14,144 nt of DNA from CAIJXJ01 sp964445115 (lineage in GTDB: Bacteria; Pseudomonadota; Gammaproteobacteria; Burkholderiales; Methylophilaceae): positions 1 through 14,144 of the forward strand of contig CAYUJU010000057.1 in NCBI GenBank assembly GCA_964445115.1, given 5' to 3'. Numbering within the stretch: position 1 is the stretch's first letter; each line of letters begins with the position of its first letter. Position numbers and translations under genes: made by a program. The notes beneath the pieces are model-generated. The model saw only the letters and a program-made list of their open reading frames with translations, had not been told where the DNA came from and made no database searches. Positions 6,143 through 13,705 of the stretch are shown here, in pieces.

Positions 6143-6972
6143 TTGCCACACCCTTTCTGGCCGCAGACGTGTTTTTTGGCGGCTTCTGAAGCGTTGACCT
6201 TCCCGTTTTTGAGCATCTGCTCAACACGCGCCCGGTCAGCCTCTGCGGCATCGGCCGTGGCTTTCGCACGGGCCGCAGCTTCAGCCTCAGACTCAGCCTG
6301 GGCACGCTTCTCATCATTTCGATCAATCTGAGATTGCGCGAGATACTGATTCATACGAATCAGTTCGCCTGCCATCATCTGATTCTGCTGAGCGAGGGTC
6401 TGGAGGCCCTCCACGTTGCCGGAAATTTTCGAGATCTCAGTGTCCATTTGAGCCAGCACTCTCGCTTTTTCTTCGGCTTCCATCAGCACCTGCATGTCAC
6501 GGTCGACCTTCTGCTTGTACTGGCCACCCCGGGCAAGGGCCAATGCATGCTCATAGGTGAAATACTGAGAAGGGCTCATGTCCAGCCGGCGCATCTCATC
6601 TTGGCGGCTGGCCAGCATCCTGCGGGCTTGGTCAGTTGCGGTGTAAACGCCGTCAACTGCTTGGTAAAGCTGCATAGCCGTTTGAAGGCTATCTTTATAT
6701 GGCGCGAGCTGCTTTCCGATCATTGCCGCGGGCAGCTGTTTGAGGTTTTGAACCATGGTCATGTACTGCTGGACCTGCTGGGTGTAGTCCCGGATCTGGC
6801 CGGCGACCATCTGGCTTTGCTTGGCTACACTAGCCACTAGCTCAGCGTTGTTCATCAACTGAGTTGCTTCGGTGGCCCCGCCGCCAGCCGGGCCGCCGCC
6901 GGCAACGGCTGAAGGAACCCAAAGTGAGGCGAGAATCAGGAAGAGAGCTGTCTTTTCATGAAAAGAAGTCAT
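6139..6972 (-). CDS. TrbJ/VirB5-like periplasmic conjugation protein
   Basis: A 277-residue protein with a signal peptide (hydrophobic TALFLILASLWVPSAVA, cleavage near residue 24). The mature protein is nearly all helical and Gln-rich: ELVASVAKQSQMVAGQIRDY, then TQQVQQYMTMVQNLKQLPAA, as in TrbJ/VirB5 proteins, which sit at the pilus tip or in the periplasm and help assembly and contact. Residues about 215-260 form an Ala/Glu/Arg-rich helix (EAEAAARAKATADAAEADRA). The C-terminus ends with a His/Cys cluster HVCGQKGCGK that could form a disulphide or bind metal and is not something I expect in the family. The start has GGGAAGGGG upstream and overlaps the previous gene as ATGA; the stop overlaps the next gene the same way. 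Confidence 0.8.
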   Translation of the reverse strand: MTSFHEKTALFLILASLWVPSAVAGGGPAGGGATEATQLMNNAELVASVAKQSQMVAGQIRDYTQQVQQYMTMVQNLKQLPAAMIGKQLAPYKDSLQTAMQLYQAVDGVYTATDQARRMLASRQDEMRRLDMSPSQYFTYEHALALARGGQYKQKVDRDMQVLMEAEEKARVLAQMDTEISKISGNVEGLQTLAQQNQMMAGELIRMNQYLAQSQIDRNDEKRAQAESEAEAAARAKATADAAEADRARVEQMLKNGKVNASEAAKKHVCGQKGCGK

Positions 6973-7256
6973 TTCAGCCCCTTCCCATTCGTGTCTCGCT
7001 CCTGAATCCAGTCCAGAACAGTCCCCAATCGCCAGTTCCTGCCGTGACCTGGCAGGCGAGGAGGCAATTTATGGGGAGAATCTGAGCACCACTGCTGGAT
7101 TGAGTTGGCCGATCTGTTAATCAGGGCTGCAAGTTCATAGATGCCAATCACAGTGTTGCGATCAAGTCGGGTAAGACGCTCAAGGAGGCTGTACCTTGCC
7201 GCGCGCAGCTCGCTGAGTCGATGCTCCTTTGCATCGATTGCTTGTTGTTCTTGCAT
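6969..7256 (-). CDS. Small helix-turn-helix-like DNA-binding protein heading the transfer genes
   Basis: A 95-residue protein. After a helical, charged N-terminus (KEHRLSELRAARYSLLERLT) comes a probable helix-turn-helix: GIYELAALINRSANSIQQWC, in which the A-A-L-I-N-R-S-x-x-S-I-Q-Q-W pattern resembles MerR/excisionase-like domains. A short basic wing follows (LPGHGRNWRLGTVLDWIQER), where R-x-W-x-x-x-x-V-L-D-W-I is typical of AlpA/excisionase-type proteins. It probably binds DNA and may control this operon. The ATG at 7256 has GGAG upstream, next to a 9-bp inverted repeat (7267-7291). Its stop overlaps the TrbJ-like gene as ATGA, so its translation is coupled to a structural transfer gene, which is unusual for a regulator. 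Confidence 0.68.
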   Translation of the reverse strand: MQEQQAIDAKEHRLSELRAARYSLLERLTRLDRNTVIGIYELAALINRSANSIQQWCSDSPHKLPPRLPGHGRNWRLGTVLDWIQERDTNGKGLK

Positions 7257-7266
7257 GGGAATTTCT

Positions 7267-7291
7267 CCAAAAATCTAAAGTTGATTTTTGG
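7267..7291. promoter_or_regulatory. Perfect inverted repeat beside the ribosome binding site of the HTH gene
   Basis: CCAAAAATC (7267-7275), loop TAAAGTT, GATTTTTGG (7283-7291). On the minus strand the 3' arm ends GATTTTTGG and runs directly into AGAAATTCCC-ATG, so the last GG of the stem is the start of the GGAG ribosome binding site. It may be an operator for the adjacent DNA-binding protein or an RNA hairpin that limits its translation. A second, longer-range repeat (GGCGCAGCCC at 7300-7309 with GGGCAGCGCC at 7341-7350, 9 of 10 paired) lies just upstream in the mRNA. Confidence 0.5.
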
Positions 7292-7353
7292 CAGAACGTG
7301 GCGCAGCCCAGAATGAGCTCTGCCTGCCCTACACGAGGAGGGGCAGCGCCGCC

Positions 7354-7689
7354 TTAGGCAGCTTTAGGAGGGGGAGTGGTGGTTCTGGTAAGGAAGGAAA
7401 TTAACAATTTAGTTAGATTTTGAACTGTTTGAAAAAGCTGGCTGGAAATCTGGATGGAGAAGCTAAAACCTGCATGGATGGCGAAGAGTCTGACAATAAA
7501 TGAAACAAGAATCGTGCTGACCAGAAGCTCTGCAAGCACCACAGGATTGAAATTGACTGTGACTTGGAAAAAGCCAAAGTCAAAAGCCTGACCTTTGAAG
7601 TGAACTGCCACAATGGCAATCAGGATGAAGGCCACCACGGCAAACGCGAGATTGCCGAAAAATTGCTTCATCGATGTGTCTTTATCCAT
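7354..7689 (-). CDS. Small two-helix membrane protein, first gene of the leftward operon
   Basis: A 111-residue protein starting MDKDTSMKQFFGNLAFAVVA. Two hydrophobic segments (about residues 11-30 and 44-69, the second containing PVVLAELLVSTILVSFIVRL) are followed by an amphipathic C-terminal region rich in Ser, Gln and Thr and a TTTPPPKAA tail. The start is uncertain: ATG codons at 7746, 7689 and 7671 are all in frame and none has a good ribosome binding site. I chose 7689 because the longer version adds an unlikely hydrophobic extension and lies against the palindrome at 7763-7792. A 97-bp gap separates it from the next gene, so it may belong to the operon or be transcribed on its own. No family is recognised. 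Confidence 0.6.
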   Translation of the reverse strand: MDKDTSMKQFFGNLAFAVVAFILIAIVAVHFKGQAFDFGFFQVTVNFNPVVLAELLVSTILVSFIVRLFAIHAGFSFSIQISSQLFQTVQNLTKLLISFLTRTTTPPPKAA

Positions 7690-7762
7690 GTTGGTCAAGA
7701 TAGCATATTTAGCAATACTTGCAAGCCATTTTTGAATAATTAACATATATATTTCATATGGT

Positions 7763-7792
7763 TACATAACATTTACAAGTAAATGTTATGTA
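7763..7792. promoter_or_regulatory. 30-bp palindrome, probable operator
   Basis: Arms TACATAACATTTAC (7763-7776) and GTAAATGTTATGTA (7779-7792) pair at all 14 positions around a central AA. It is AT-rich, has no U-tract and lies upstream of the leftward membrane-protein gene, 74 bp from the start chosen. A dimeric repressor or activator site is the simplest reading; a hairpin or recombination site is possible. Confidence 0.6.
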
Positions 7793-7912
7793 GTGATTTA
7801 TGCGCTCATGTCCTCTACCTATTGGGTTGATTTTATTGAATGCGCTACGGGAAATGATCGAACCACACCTATCAATAAGCAAGATGATAATCTTCAGATT
7901 TTTCCGCGTTTA

Positions 7913-7940
7913 TCAATAGCTGTATAAATACAGCTATTGA
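7913..7940. promoter_or_regulatory. 28-bp palindrome upstream of the STAND nuclease gene, probable operator
   Basis: Arms TCAATAGCTGTAT (7913-7925) and ATACAGCTATTGA (7928-7940) pair at all 13 positions around a central AA. The centre contains TATAAA (7923-7928), which could serve as a -10 element for the rightward gene; a regulator bound here would then block it. TATCAATA also occurs at 7870-7877, so part of the motif is repeated. The rightward gene starts 70 bp downstream. Confidence 0.6.
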
Positions 7941-8010
7941 ATACGGCAACTTATTTCTATGAGGCCATAATTGATGTCTAGTTTGGCCCATAGCGACACA
8001 TGGTGAATTT

Positions 8011-11000
8011 ATGTTCATAGAACTGAACCGGACATTTCATGAGCTTACAGAAAGCGATAACGTAAATGACTCTGGCTCCCGTTTGTTTTTCTCTGGAGGA
8101 GAGACTTTAAATTGGAATGATCTAGTTCAGGAATATCGTGTCGTTTTGTTGTCCGAAGCTGGATCAGGGAAAACAGAGGAGATTCGGCACATAGCCCAAC
8201 GTTTGCGAAATGAAGGCAAACCTGCATTCTTCATTCGCCTCGAGCACATCGCCCACGACTTTGAAAGTGCATTTGAGGAAGGGACTTATGAAGAGTTCGT
8301 TGCTTGGCAGATGTCAGATGGTGAAGCATGGCTGTTATTGGACTCCGTTGATGAGGCCCGCCTACGAAATCCCAGCGATTTCGAGGCGGCTGTCCGAAAG
8401 CTTGCACATTATGTCCTCGCCGAAAAACAACGGGTGCATATCGTTATCACAGGCAGAACATCCGCCTGGCGACCTAAAACAGATCTGGTGTTTTGCGGAA
8501 GGCACCTGCCTTATATCAAGCCCACCTTTTCTGCGAATGAAGTCGATGGCGTAGCCGGAGAAAAATCTCAGATTCAGTTAGAGCGAAGAATAAGAGGTCA
8601 AGAGCCAGCCGGTTTCAGGATTGTGGCCTTTGATGATCTCAAACCTTCTCAAGTTGAGATCTTTGCAAAAGCAAGAGGTGTCACAAACGCACAAGCATTC
8701 TTGGATGCCGTGGAGAGAGCCGATGCTTGGTTATTCACGTCTCGCCCATTAGATCTAGAAGAGCTAGTGGAGTTTTGGAATGACCACAGCCGGATCGGCA
8801 ATCGTCTAGAGCTAATGAAAAATAGCATCGAGCGGCGGTTGCAAGAGCGTGATGAGGATCGAGCAGAGGCTCGCCCGCTCAAGATGAAGAAAGTACATGA
8901 GGGGGCTATGCTGATTGCAGCAGCCTCCACATTGGCGCACGAGCCGACTATTCAAGTTCCAGATGGTTCTCACAATTCCAAAGGACTCCGGGTCAAATCC
9001 TTGTTATCCGACTGGGATGACGTCGAGTGCGCAACGCTGCTTGCTCGTCCTATTTTTGACGAGGCAATTTATGGCACGGTACGATTCCATCATCGGTCGG
9101 TCCGTGAATATCTAACGGCAGAGTGGTTCGCGGCCCTGCTCAACAACCAAACATCACGGCGGAACATCGAGGAAATTTTCTTTCGTGAGCAATATGGTCA
9201 GGAAGTGGTTGTTCCTGCAATGCGACCAGTATTGCCCTGGCTGGCGATCTTTGACGAGAAAATCAGGAATCGCATCTGCCGAATTGCGCCCGAGATTCTA
9301 TTTGAGGGTGGAGATCCAAGCCAACTGCCGTTAGAAACACGGCGGAGGATTCTTCAAGACGTATGCGAGCAACTTGCAGACGGCACATCTATTCGCTCCA
9401 CTACGGATTTGGCCGCAGTGCAACGTTTTGCCAATATCGATTTGACTCCGGATATAAAGGAGCTTATTCGTAGGTTCGATAGCCATGATGAACTGCTCTG
9501 GTTCTTGTTACGTATGGTTTGGCAGGGAGAGCTTATTGGAGCATTACCAGAAGCGAGACAGGTCGCACGGACAACTTCTTTAGGCCATCATGCCCGAGTT
9601 GCTGCTATTCGGGCTGTTTCAGCATTAGGGGCGGGAAAAGACAAATCCGAATTGCGTGAAGCGTTCTTGAACGAGTCAGACACTTTAAATCGTGATTTAC
9701 TGGCGGCATTGCTAGAGGGCACCATTCCAACAACAGAACTCGTTCAATGGTTAATTCACTGTCTCCGGAAAGTTGAGGAAAAACAGCGCTTTCACGTGGA
9801 CCCTCTCGTTGAGGAATTATGTGGTTTTCTCGAGAGATCGAGCGATGAACTGTTGCCTTTGATTGTCGAAGCAGGAAACTCTTTACTTGAAGAGGCTCCC
9901 GTAGTGGAGCGTAGGCACTGTGAAATATCGGTTAAGTATTCTTGGCTGCTAAAGCCCATTGCTATCGCCACGAAGCGCTTAGTGAAACTCAGAAACCCTG
10001 CAGCCTTGCATGCACCCTGCTTGGCAGTTCTTCGCAAGATACCTATCCTCAAGACGTATGACCCGATAGAGTTTACGGACACCAAGTTAGGCCTCGGCGA
10101 ACTCGTCGCAGGGTGGCCAGAACTCAATCTGGCGCTTTTTTGGTATCTGGCTGAAGACGAGCGCACCTGGTTGAATCGCGAACAAAAACGTCTAACCGAT
10201 TGGTGGAACGTTGGTATTTTGAGTTCGTACGTAAGTTTCAGTGTCAAAGATATTGAATCCATTCTGACAGAGATTAAAAGCCGCCCATTTATTGATGACA
10301 AATTGGTTGCATTGTCATTGGCATTTAAATTGTATGTCGAGGCTGGGCGGCCACCGAAGGTGCGTGCCCAGTTAAGAGTTGCCACCCGCGGAGAAGCTGA
10401 ATTGACTGAACGCCTGGCAGAGCTTATGCGCCCTGTTCAGATGACTGAAGAAGTAAAAAAATGGAAGAGACAAGAGGCTGGGTGGAAACGAAAAGCTAAG
10501 CAGAACAGGGAAAGAGAAGAGCGTAACCGTGAGGGCTGGAGGCGATACGTCATTGAAAATGTCGAGCTGTTACGTGACCCCGGCCTCAACGAGCCTGATG
10601 CAATCTCGAATGCCCAACATTACCTTCACTGCTGTATGCGCGAAGGCACAAAAAACTCTGGTGACCGATCGCATGGCAACTGGCCAATTCTGGAAGACGA
10701 GTTTGGCCTGGCTGTTGCACGAGCATTTCGAGATGGCGCTGTCGCATACTGGCGTCGTAACCGGCCTATGCTTGTATCGGAAGGGGCCGCGACGAATGTC
10801 ACCGCATTCTCAACCATATTTGGATTGACAGGATTGGCCATCGAAGCCAGTGAAACCCCTGAGTGGCCGGCAGCCTTGAGTGAGAGCGAAGCAGAATTGG
10901 CGTTTCGTTACGCAATGCACGAACTCAACGGATTTCCGCCGTGGATGCCGCGTCTCTTTCTGAAGTTCCCAGATGTGATTCGACAGATGTCGCTCCGTGA

Positions 11001-12315
11001 AATTACCTATGAGCTGGCAACGGAAGACGAGAGAAAGGAAAGCTTTTACCTGCTCTATGATGTAAGTTGGAGTGGTGATTGGCTATGGGATGCAATTGCG
11101 CCTTGTTTGCTGGAAAGGCTTTCAGTCAGCGAGCCAGGAAACCTGCGCAACCTAGGTTACTTATTAAACGTGATCCAAGGGTCGAATCTGACGGACGAAA
11201 AGATTTCGCATCTCGCTTCTGAAAAGTTGAATTCTTTTGAGCAGCCAGATCGCTGTGCTTATTGGTTTGCCGTCTGGACTGGGGTTGCCCCAGACAAAGC
11301 GATACCAGCCCTAGAGCAATATCTGAATTCGCTGAAGAGCAGTGAAGAACGTACTTTGACAGCGATGATTTACGTGACCCAGTTGCTGGGAGGGCGGCGA
11401 AGCGGCAGTTCACAAGTGCGGGAAGCTTACAGAACCCCTACTCATCTGAAGTCGCTCTATCTGCTTATGCACCGCCACATCAAGCGAAACGAAGACATCG
11501 AACGCGCGAACTCGGGCGTCTATTCCCCCGGGTTGAGAGACGATGCTCAAGACGCTCGCGATCGACTTTTTGGACTACTTAAAGAAATTCCTGGGAAAGA
11601 TGCATTTTTGGCTATTCAGGAGATTGCTTCGGTGCACCCAGACGAACGGTCACGCCCATGGTTCACGGTTCATGCTAGGGCGAAAGCGGAATCGGACGCA
11701 GATAACCCACCATGGCCCCCCGCTCAAGTGCGTGAATTTTATGATGAGCAGGAACGCACACCAGCCTTTCACCGAGACCTATTTGATCTGGCTGCAATGC
11801 GCATGCGTGACCTTAAGAATGATCTTGAGAACGGGGACAGCAGTATCGCCTCGATCTTGAAAGGGATTGACGACGAAATTGAGATACGCAAATACATCGG
11901 AGGCTGGTGTCGTGATTGTGCAAAAGGGCGCTACTCGATCCCTCAGGAAGAGGAGTTAGCAGATGCCAAGCGACCGGATTTTCGCTGGCACGGCGTTGGA
12001 TTCGATGCGCCGGTACCAATGGAGTTGAAGCTTGCAGACAATTGGACCGGCCCAGCATTATTCGAGCGATTGCGAGTGCAGCTTTGTGGGGACTACCTGC
12101 GTGATATCAGATCTGGGCGCGGATTGTTCGTACTTGTCTATCGCGGGGAGAAGAAGGCTTGGGAACTCCCAGGGAATCGAAGCCAAGTTGCGTTCGATGG
12201 CTTAGTCGAGGCACTACAAATCCATTGGGAGGAAATATCTTGCTACCATCCTGGCGTTGATGAGGTTCGCGTAATTGGAATTGACCTTACGAAGCGTGAC
12301 AGCGCAGCCGAATAA
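8011..12315 (+). CDS. STAND/NACHT-type NTPase with C-terminal PD-(D/E)XK-like nuclease, candidate defence protein
   Basis: A 1434-residue protein. N-terminal NTPase: Walker A SEAGSGKT at residues 48-55 (first Gly replaced by Ser), Walker B WLLLDSVDEA at 107-116, and a sensor-like VITGR at 145-149. A helical region with SRPLDLEELVEFW at 244-256 and HHRSVREYL at about 366-374 follows, as in STAND NTPases. Residues about 400-1250 are mostly helical, probably a HEAT-like solenoid that senses a trigger, with a highly charged helix near 813-845. The C-terminal domain has a C-x-x-C (1300/1303), then PD (1322-1323) and E-L-K (1338-1340) followed by QLCGDYL, the order expected of a PD-(D/E)XK nuclease. 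Predicted role: activation by a phage or plasmid component, then DNA cleavage. The ATG has GGTGA 5 bases upstream. The DUF4238 gene follows after 11 bp. Defence function is inferred from architecture. Confidence 0.85.
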   Translation: MFIELNRTFHELTESDNVNDSGSRLFFSGGETLNWNDLVQEYRVVLLSEAGSGKTEEIRHIAQRLRNEGKPAFFIRLEHIAHDFESAFEEGTYEEFVAWQMSDGEAWLLLDSVDEARLRNPSDFEAAVRKLAHYVLAEKQRVHIVITGRTSAWRPKTDLVFCGRHLPYIKPTFSANEVDGVAGEKSQIQLERRIRGQEPAGFRIVAFDDLKPSQVEIFAKARGVTNAQAFLDAVERADAWLFTSRPLDLEELVEFWNDHSRIGNRLELMKNSIERRLQERDEDRAEARPLKMKKVHEGAMLIAAASTLAHEPTIQVPDGSHNSKGLRVKSLLSDWDDVECATLLARPIFDEAIYGTVRFHHRSVREYLTAEWFAALLNNQTSRRNIEEIFFREQYGQEVVVPAMRPVLPWLAIFDEKIRNRICRIAPEILFEGGDPSQLPLETRRRILQDVCEQLADGTSIRSTTDLAAVQRFANIDLTPDIKELIRRFDSHDELLWFLLRMVWQGELIGALPEARQVARTTSLGHHARVAAIRAVSALGAGKDKSELREAFLNESDTLNRDLLAALLEGTIPTTELVQWLIHCLRKVEEKQRFHVDPLVEELCGFLERSSDELLPLIVEAGNSLLEEAPVVERRHCEISVKYSWLLKPIAIATKRLVKLRNPAALHAPCLAVLRKIPILKTYDPIEFTDTKLGLGELVAGWPELNLALFWYLAEDERTWLNREQKRLTDWWNVGILSSYVSFSVKDIESILTEIKSRPFIDDKLVALSLAFKLYVEAGRPPKVRAQLRVATRGEAELTERLAELMRPVQMTEEVKKWKRQEAGWKRKAKQNREREERNREGWRRYVIENVELLRDPGLNEPDAISNAQHYLHCCMREGTKNSGDRSHGNWPILEDEFGLAVARAFRDGAVAYWRRNRPMLVSEGAATNVTAFSTIFGLTGLAIEASETPEWPAALSESEAELAFRYAMHELNGFPPWMPRLFLKFPDVIRQMSLREITYELATEDERKESFYLLYDVSWSGDWLWDAIAPCLLERLSVSEPGNLRNLGYLLNVIQGSNLTDEKISHLASEKLNSFEQPDRCAYWFAVWTGVAPDKAIPALEQYLNSLKSSEERTLTAMIYVTQLLGGRRSGSSQVREAYRTPTHLKSLYLLMHRHIKRNEDIERANSGVYSPGLRDDAQDARDRLFGLLKEIPGKDAFLAIQEIASVHPDERSRPWFTVHARAKAESDADNPPWPPAQVREFYDEQERTPAFHRDLFDLAAMRMRDLKNDLENGDSSIASILKGIDDEIEIRKYIGGWCRDCAKGRYSIPQEEELADAKRPDFRWHGVGFDAPVPMELKLADNWTGPALFERLRVQLCGDYLRDIRSGRGLFVLVYRGEKKAWELPGNRSQVAFDGLVEALQIHWEEISCYHPGVDEVRVIGIDLTKRDSAAE

Positions 12316-12326
12316 AACGCACTTCG

Positions 12327-13373
12327 ATGCCCACAAATAATCTTCGCTTTCGTAATCATTACGTTCCAGAACACTATCTGAAACGATGGGCTGGCGGCAC
12401 TTCAAAAGTGTGGACGTACCGATTACTTGTCCCACATAACAATATGGGGTTATGGAAATCGCACTCCCTCGATACGATTGCCAGGAGAGAGCATCTCTAT
12501 ACTCGGATCAGGGATACGAATGAATCCGATGAACTCGAGCGTTGGTTTAGCACGGATTTTGAAAGCCCCGCTAATCCAGTGATTGAGAAAGTTATCACTG
12601 GCATGTCCCTTACCCCAAATGATTGGAGAGCACTAGCACGCTTCGTCGCGCTTCAAGACGTTCGCACTCCGGCGAGGATGACGGAGATCGTCAACCGCGC
12701 ATCCAATAATTTGCCTGCTCTGCTCGATGAGGTTTTGAAGAAGGCTGTTGAGGATATTAAGGCTGCAAAAGAAAATAACATCAGCTTACGAGTTCGCGAT
12801 AATGCTGCCTCCATTCCTCTCCCAATTGCGATTCACACAAAATTCGAGCCTGGTGCGGAAACCGGAACACTGTGTCTTGAAACGGTTGCCGGGCGTGCTT
12901 ATTGGCTATACGCAATCGAGGTGTTATTAACCACAACCGTCAAGCATCTGGAGAAACACCGCTGGGTGGTTGTCCGTACCCCAAAAGGAATGAAATGGCT
13001 TACCAGTGACAATCCGGTGGTGAAACTCAATTACTACAACGATGGTACGTTTGATCTCGGAGGGGGATGGGGTAATCCAGGCTCGGAAATTTTTCTGCCA
13101 ATATCCCCTGAGTACCTGCTTTACACACAAGTCGGAAGCAAACCAAGATTTGCTAGAGGGGAACGACTACCCCAGACGATAGCTGTTAAAATTCAGAACT
13201 TTATCATCGAAAATTCCCACAGATATATTTTTGCCGAGGAAATTGATCCATCAGTAGCGTCTATACGGCCACGCACAGTGAATCAAGAGGCGGTTAGCGC
13301 GGAAAATAAGGGTTGGACAGAATTCCATTCGATCCAAACCCAAGGGGAACTGCAGCTAAAAAGAAAAAATTAG
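12327..13373 (+). CDS. DUF4238-family protein, partner of the STAND nuclease
   Basis: A 348-residue protein with the hallmarks of DUF4238. It has the N-terminal signature NHYVPEHYLKRWAG (residues 10-23) and then SLDTIARREHLYT and a D-E-L-E-R-W-F segment. FVALQDVRTPARM lies near 107-119, a mid-protein W-V-V-V-R-T-P-K-G-M-K-W-L-T-S-D-N-P-V strand, and I-F-L-P-I-S-P-E-Y-L-L-Y near the C-terminus. The biochemical role of this family is not established as far as I know. The conserved H, D and N residues would allow a catalytic role, but that is speculation. The gene starts 11 bp after the STAND nuclease stop with no strong ribosome binding site, suggesting translational coupling and a shared function. 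No terminator is evident directly downstream. Confidence 0.87.
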   Translation: MPTNNLRFRNHYVPEHYLKRWAGGTSKVWTYRLLVPHNNMGLWKSHSLDTIARREHLYTRIRDTNESDELERWFSTDFESPANPVIEKVITGMSLTPNDWRALARFVALQDVRTPARMTEIVNRASNNLPALLDEVLKKAVEDIKAAKENNISLRVRDNAASIPLPIAIHTKFEPGAETGTLCLETVAGRAYWLYAIEVLLTTTVKHLEKHRWVVVRTPKGMKWLTSDNPVVKLNYYNDGTFDLGGGWGNPGSEIFLPISPEYLLYTQVGSKPRFARGERLPQTIAVKIQNFIIENSHRYIFAEEIDPSVASIRPRTVNQEAVSAENKGWTEFHSIQTQGELQLKRKN

Positions 13374-13488
13374 AATAATTGGAGTTTTAAAATTTCTCTT
13401 TTCTGTCCTGTGCTATTAAACAAGTGCTAGCCAACCACCATACTCGAAACCAAGTCAGGAATTAGGGGAGGGGGAGCCGCCTCCGGCG

Positions 13489-13512
13489 GGGGAACCCCGT
13501 GAGGGGTACCCC
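13489..13512. repeat. GC-rich hairpin in the origin region
   Basis: GGGGAACCCC (13489-13498), loop GTGA, GGGGTACCCC (13503-13512): 9 of 10 positions pair, and the second arm is itself a palindrome. CGGC-GAA-GCCG follows at 13512-13522. These may act as structured origin DNA, or as a terminator for the rightward cassette although no T-tract follows. Confidence 0.6.
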
Positions 13513-13617
13513 GGCGAAGCCGCGCCTTCCGTTAAAGATCTAAAAGAATCAAGTTAAAAACGCGCGCGCGTTAAGGTTTTTAGACGCCTTGCTAGGCAAG
13601 GGATAGACAGGCCATCG

Positions 13618-13705
13618 TATGTATAAAACCACGTACCCATCATGGATGAAACCACGTGCTGATTCACAGCTATTTCATGTGTAAAACCACGTGCCAACTC
13701 ACAGG
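13618..13705. repeat. Three degenerate iteron-like repeats
   Basis: Three copies share AAACCACGT (13626-13634, 13649-13657, 13684-13692), with similarity extending on both sides. ATGnnT(A/G)-type sequence lies before the core, and in copies 2 and 3 GC....TTCACAG or GC....CTCACAG follows. Spacings are 23 and 35 bp. Copies 2 and 3 contain CACGTG. They are candidate RepA-binding iterons; the irregular spacing lowers certainty. Confidence 0.6.

Larger units (their letters stand above)
13430..13705. other. Probable plasmid replication origin region
   Basis: This gene-free stretch combines several origin-like elements: a GC-rich block with hairpins (13464-13530), an AT-rich segment (13531-13560), the palindrome AACGCGCGCGCGTT (13559-13572), and three degenerate repeats with AAACCACGT at 13626, 13649 and 13684. 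It lies immediately past the 3' end of a repA gene and the last repeat covers its stop codon. Origins downstream of RepA are known for some iteron plasmids. I find no clear DnaA box. Confidence 0.55.

Noticed and set aside
6334..6840. 168-codon plus-strand frame rich in His and Leu
   Set aside because: Antisense to the TrbJ-like gene; the His/Leu bias comes from the Gln/Met/Ala-rich codons of the real gene read backwards.
9792..10385. 197-codon open frame on the minus strand inside the STAND gene
   Set aside because: Antisense shadow of a convincingly coding frame; its translation is Ser/Arg/Asn-rich without domains or a ribosome binding site.
13559..13572. Z-DNA-like CG repeat as a functional element of its own
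   Set aside because: The 14-bp palindrome with alternating CG is short; it is better treated as part of the origin-like region than as a separate feature.
13618..13705. CRISPR array
   Set aside because: Only three degenerate repeats with uneven spacing and no Cas genes; iterons next to repA explain them better.
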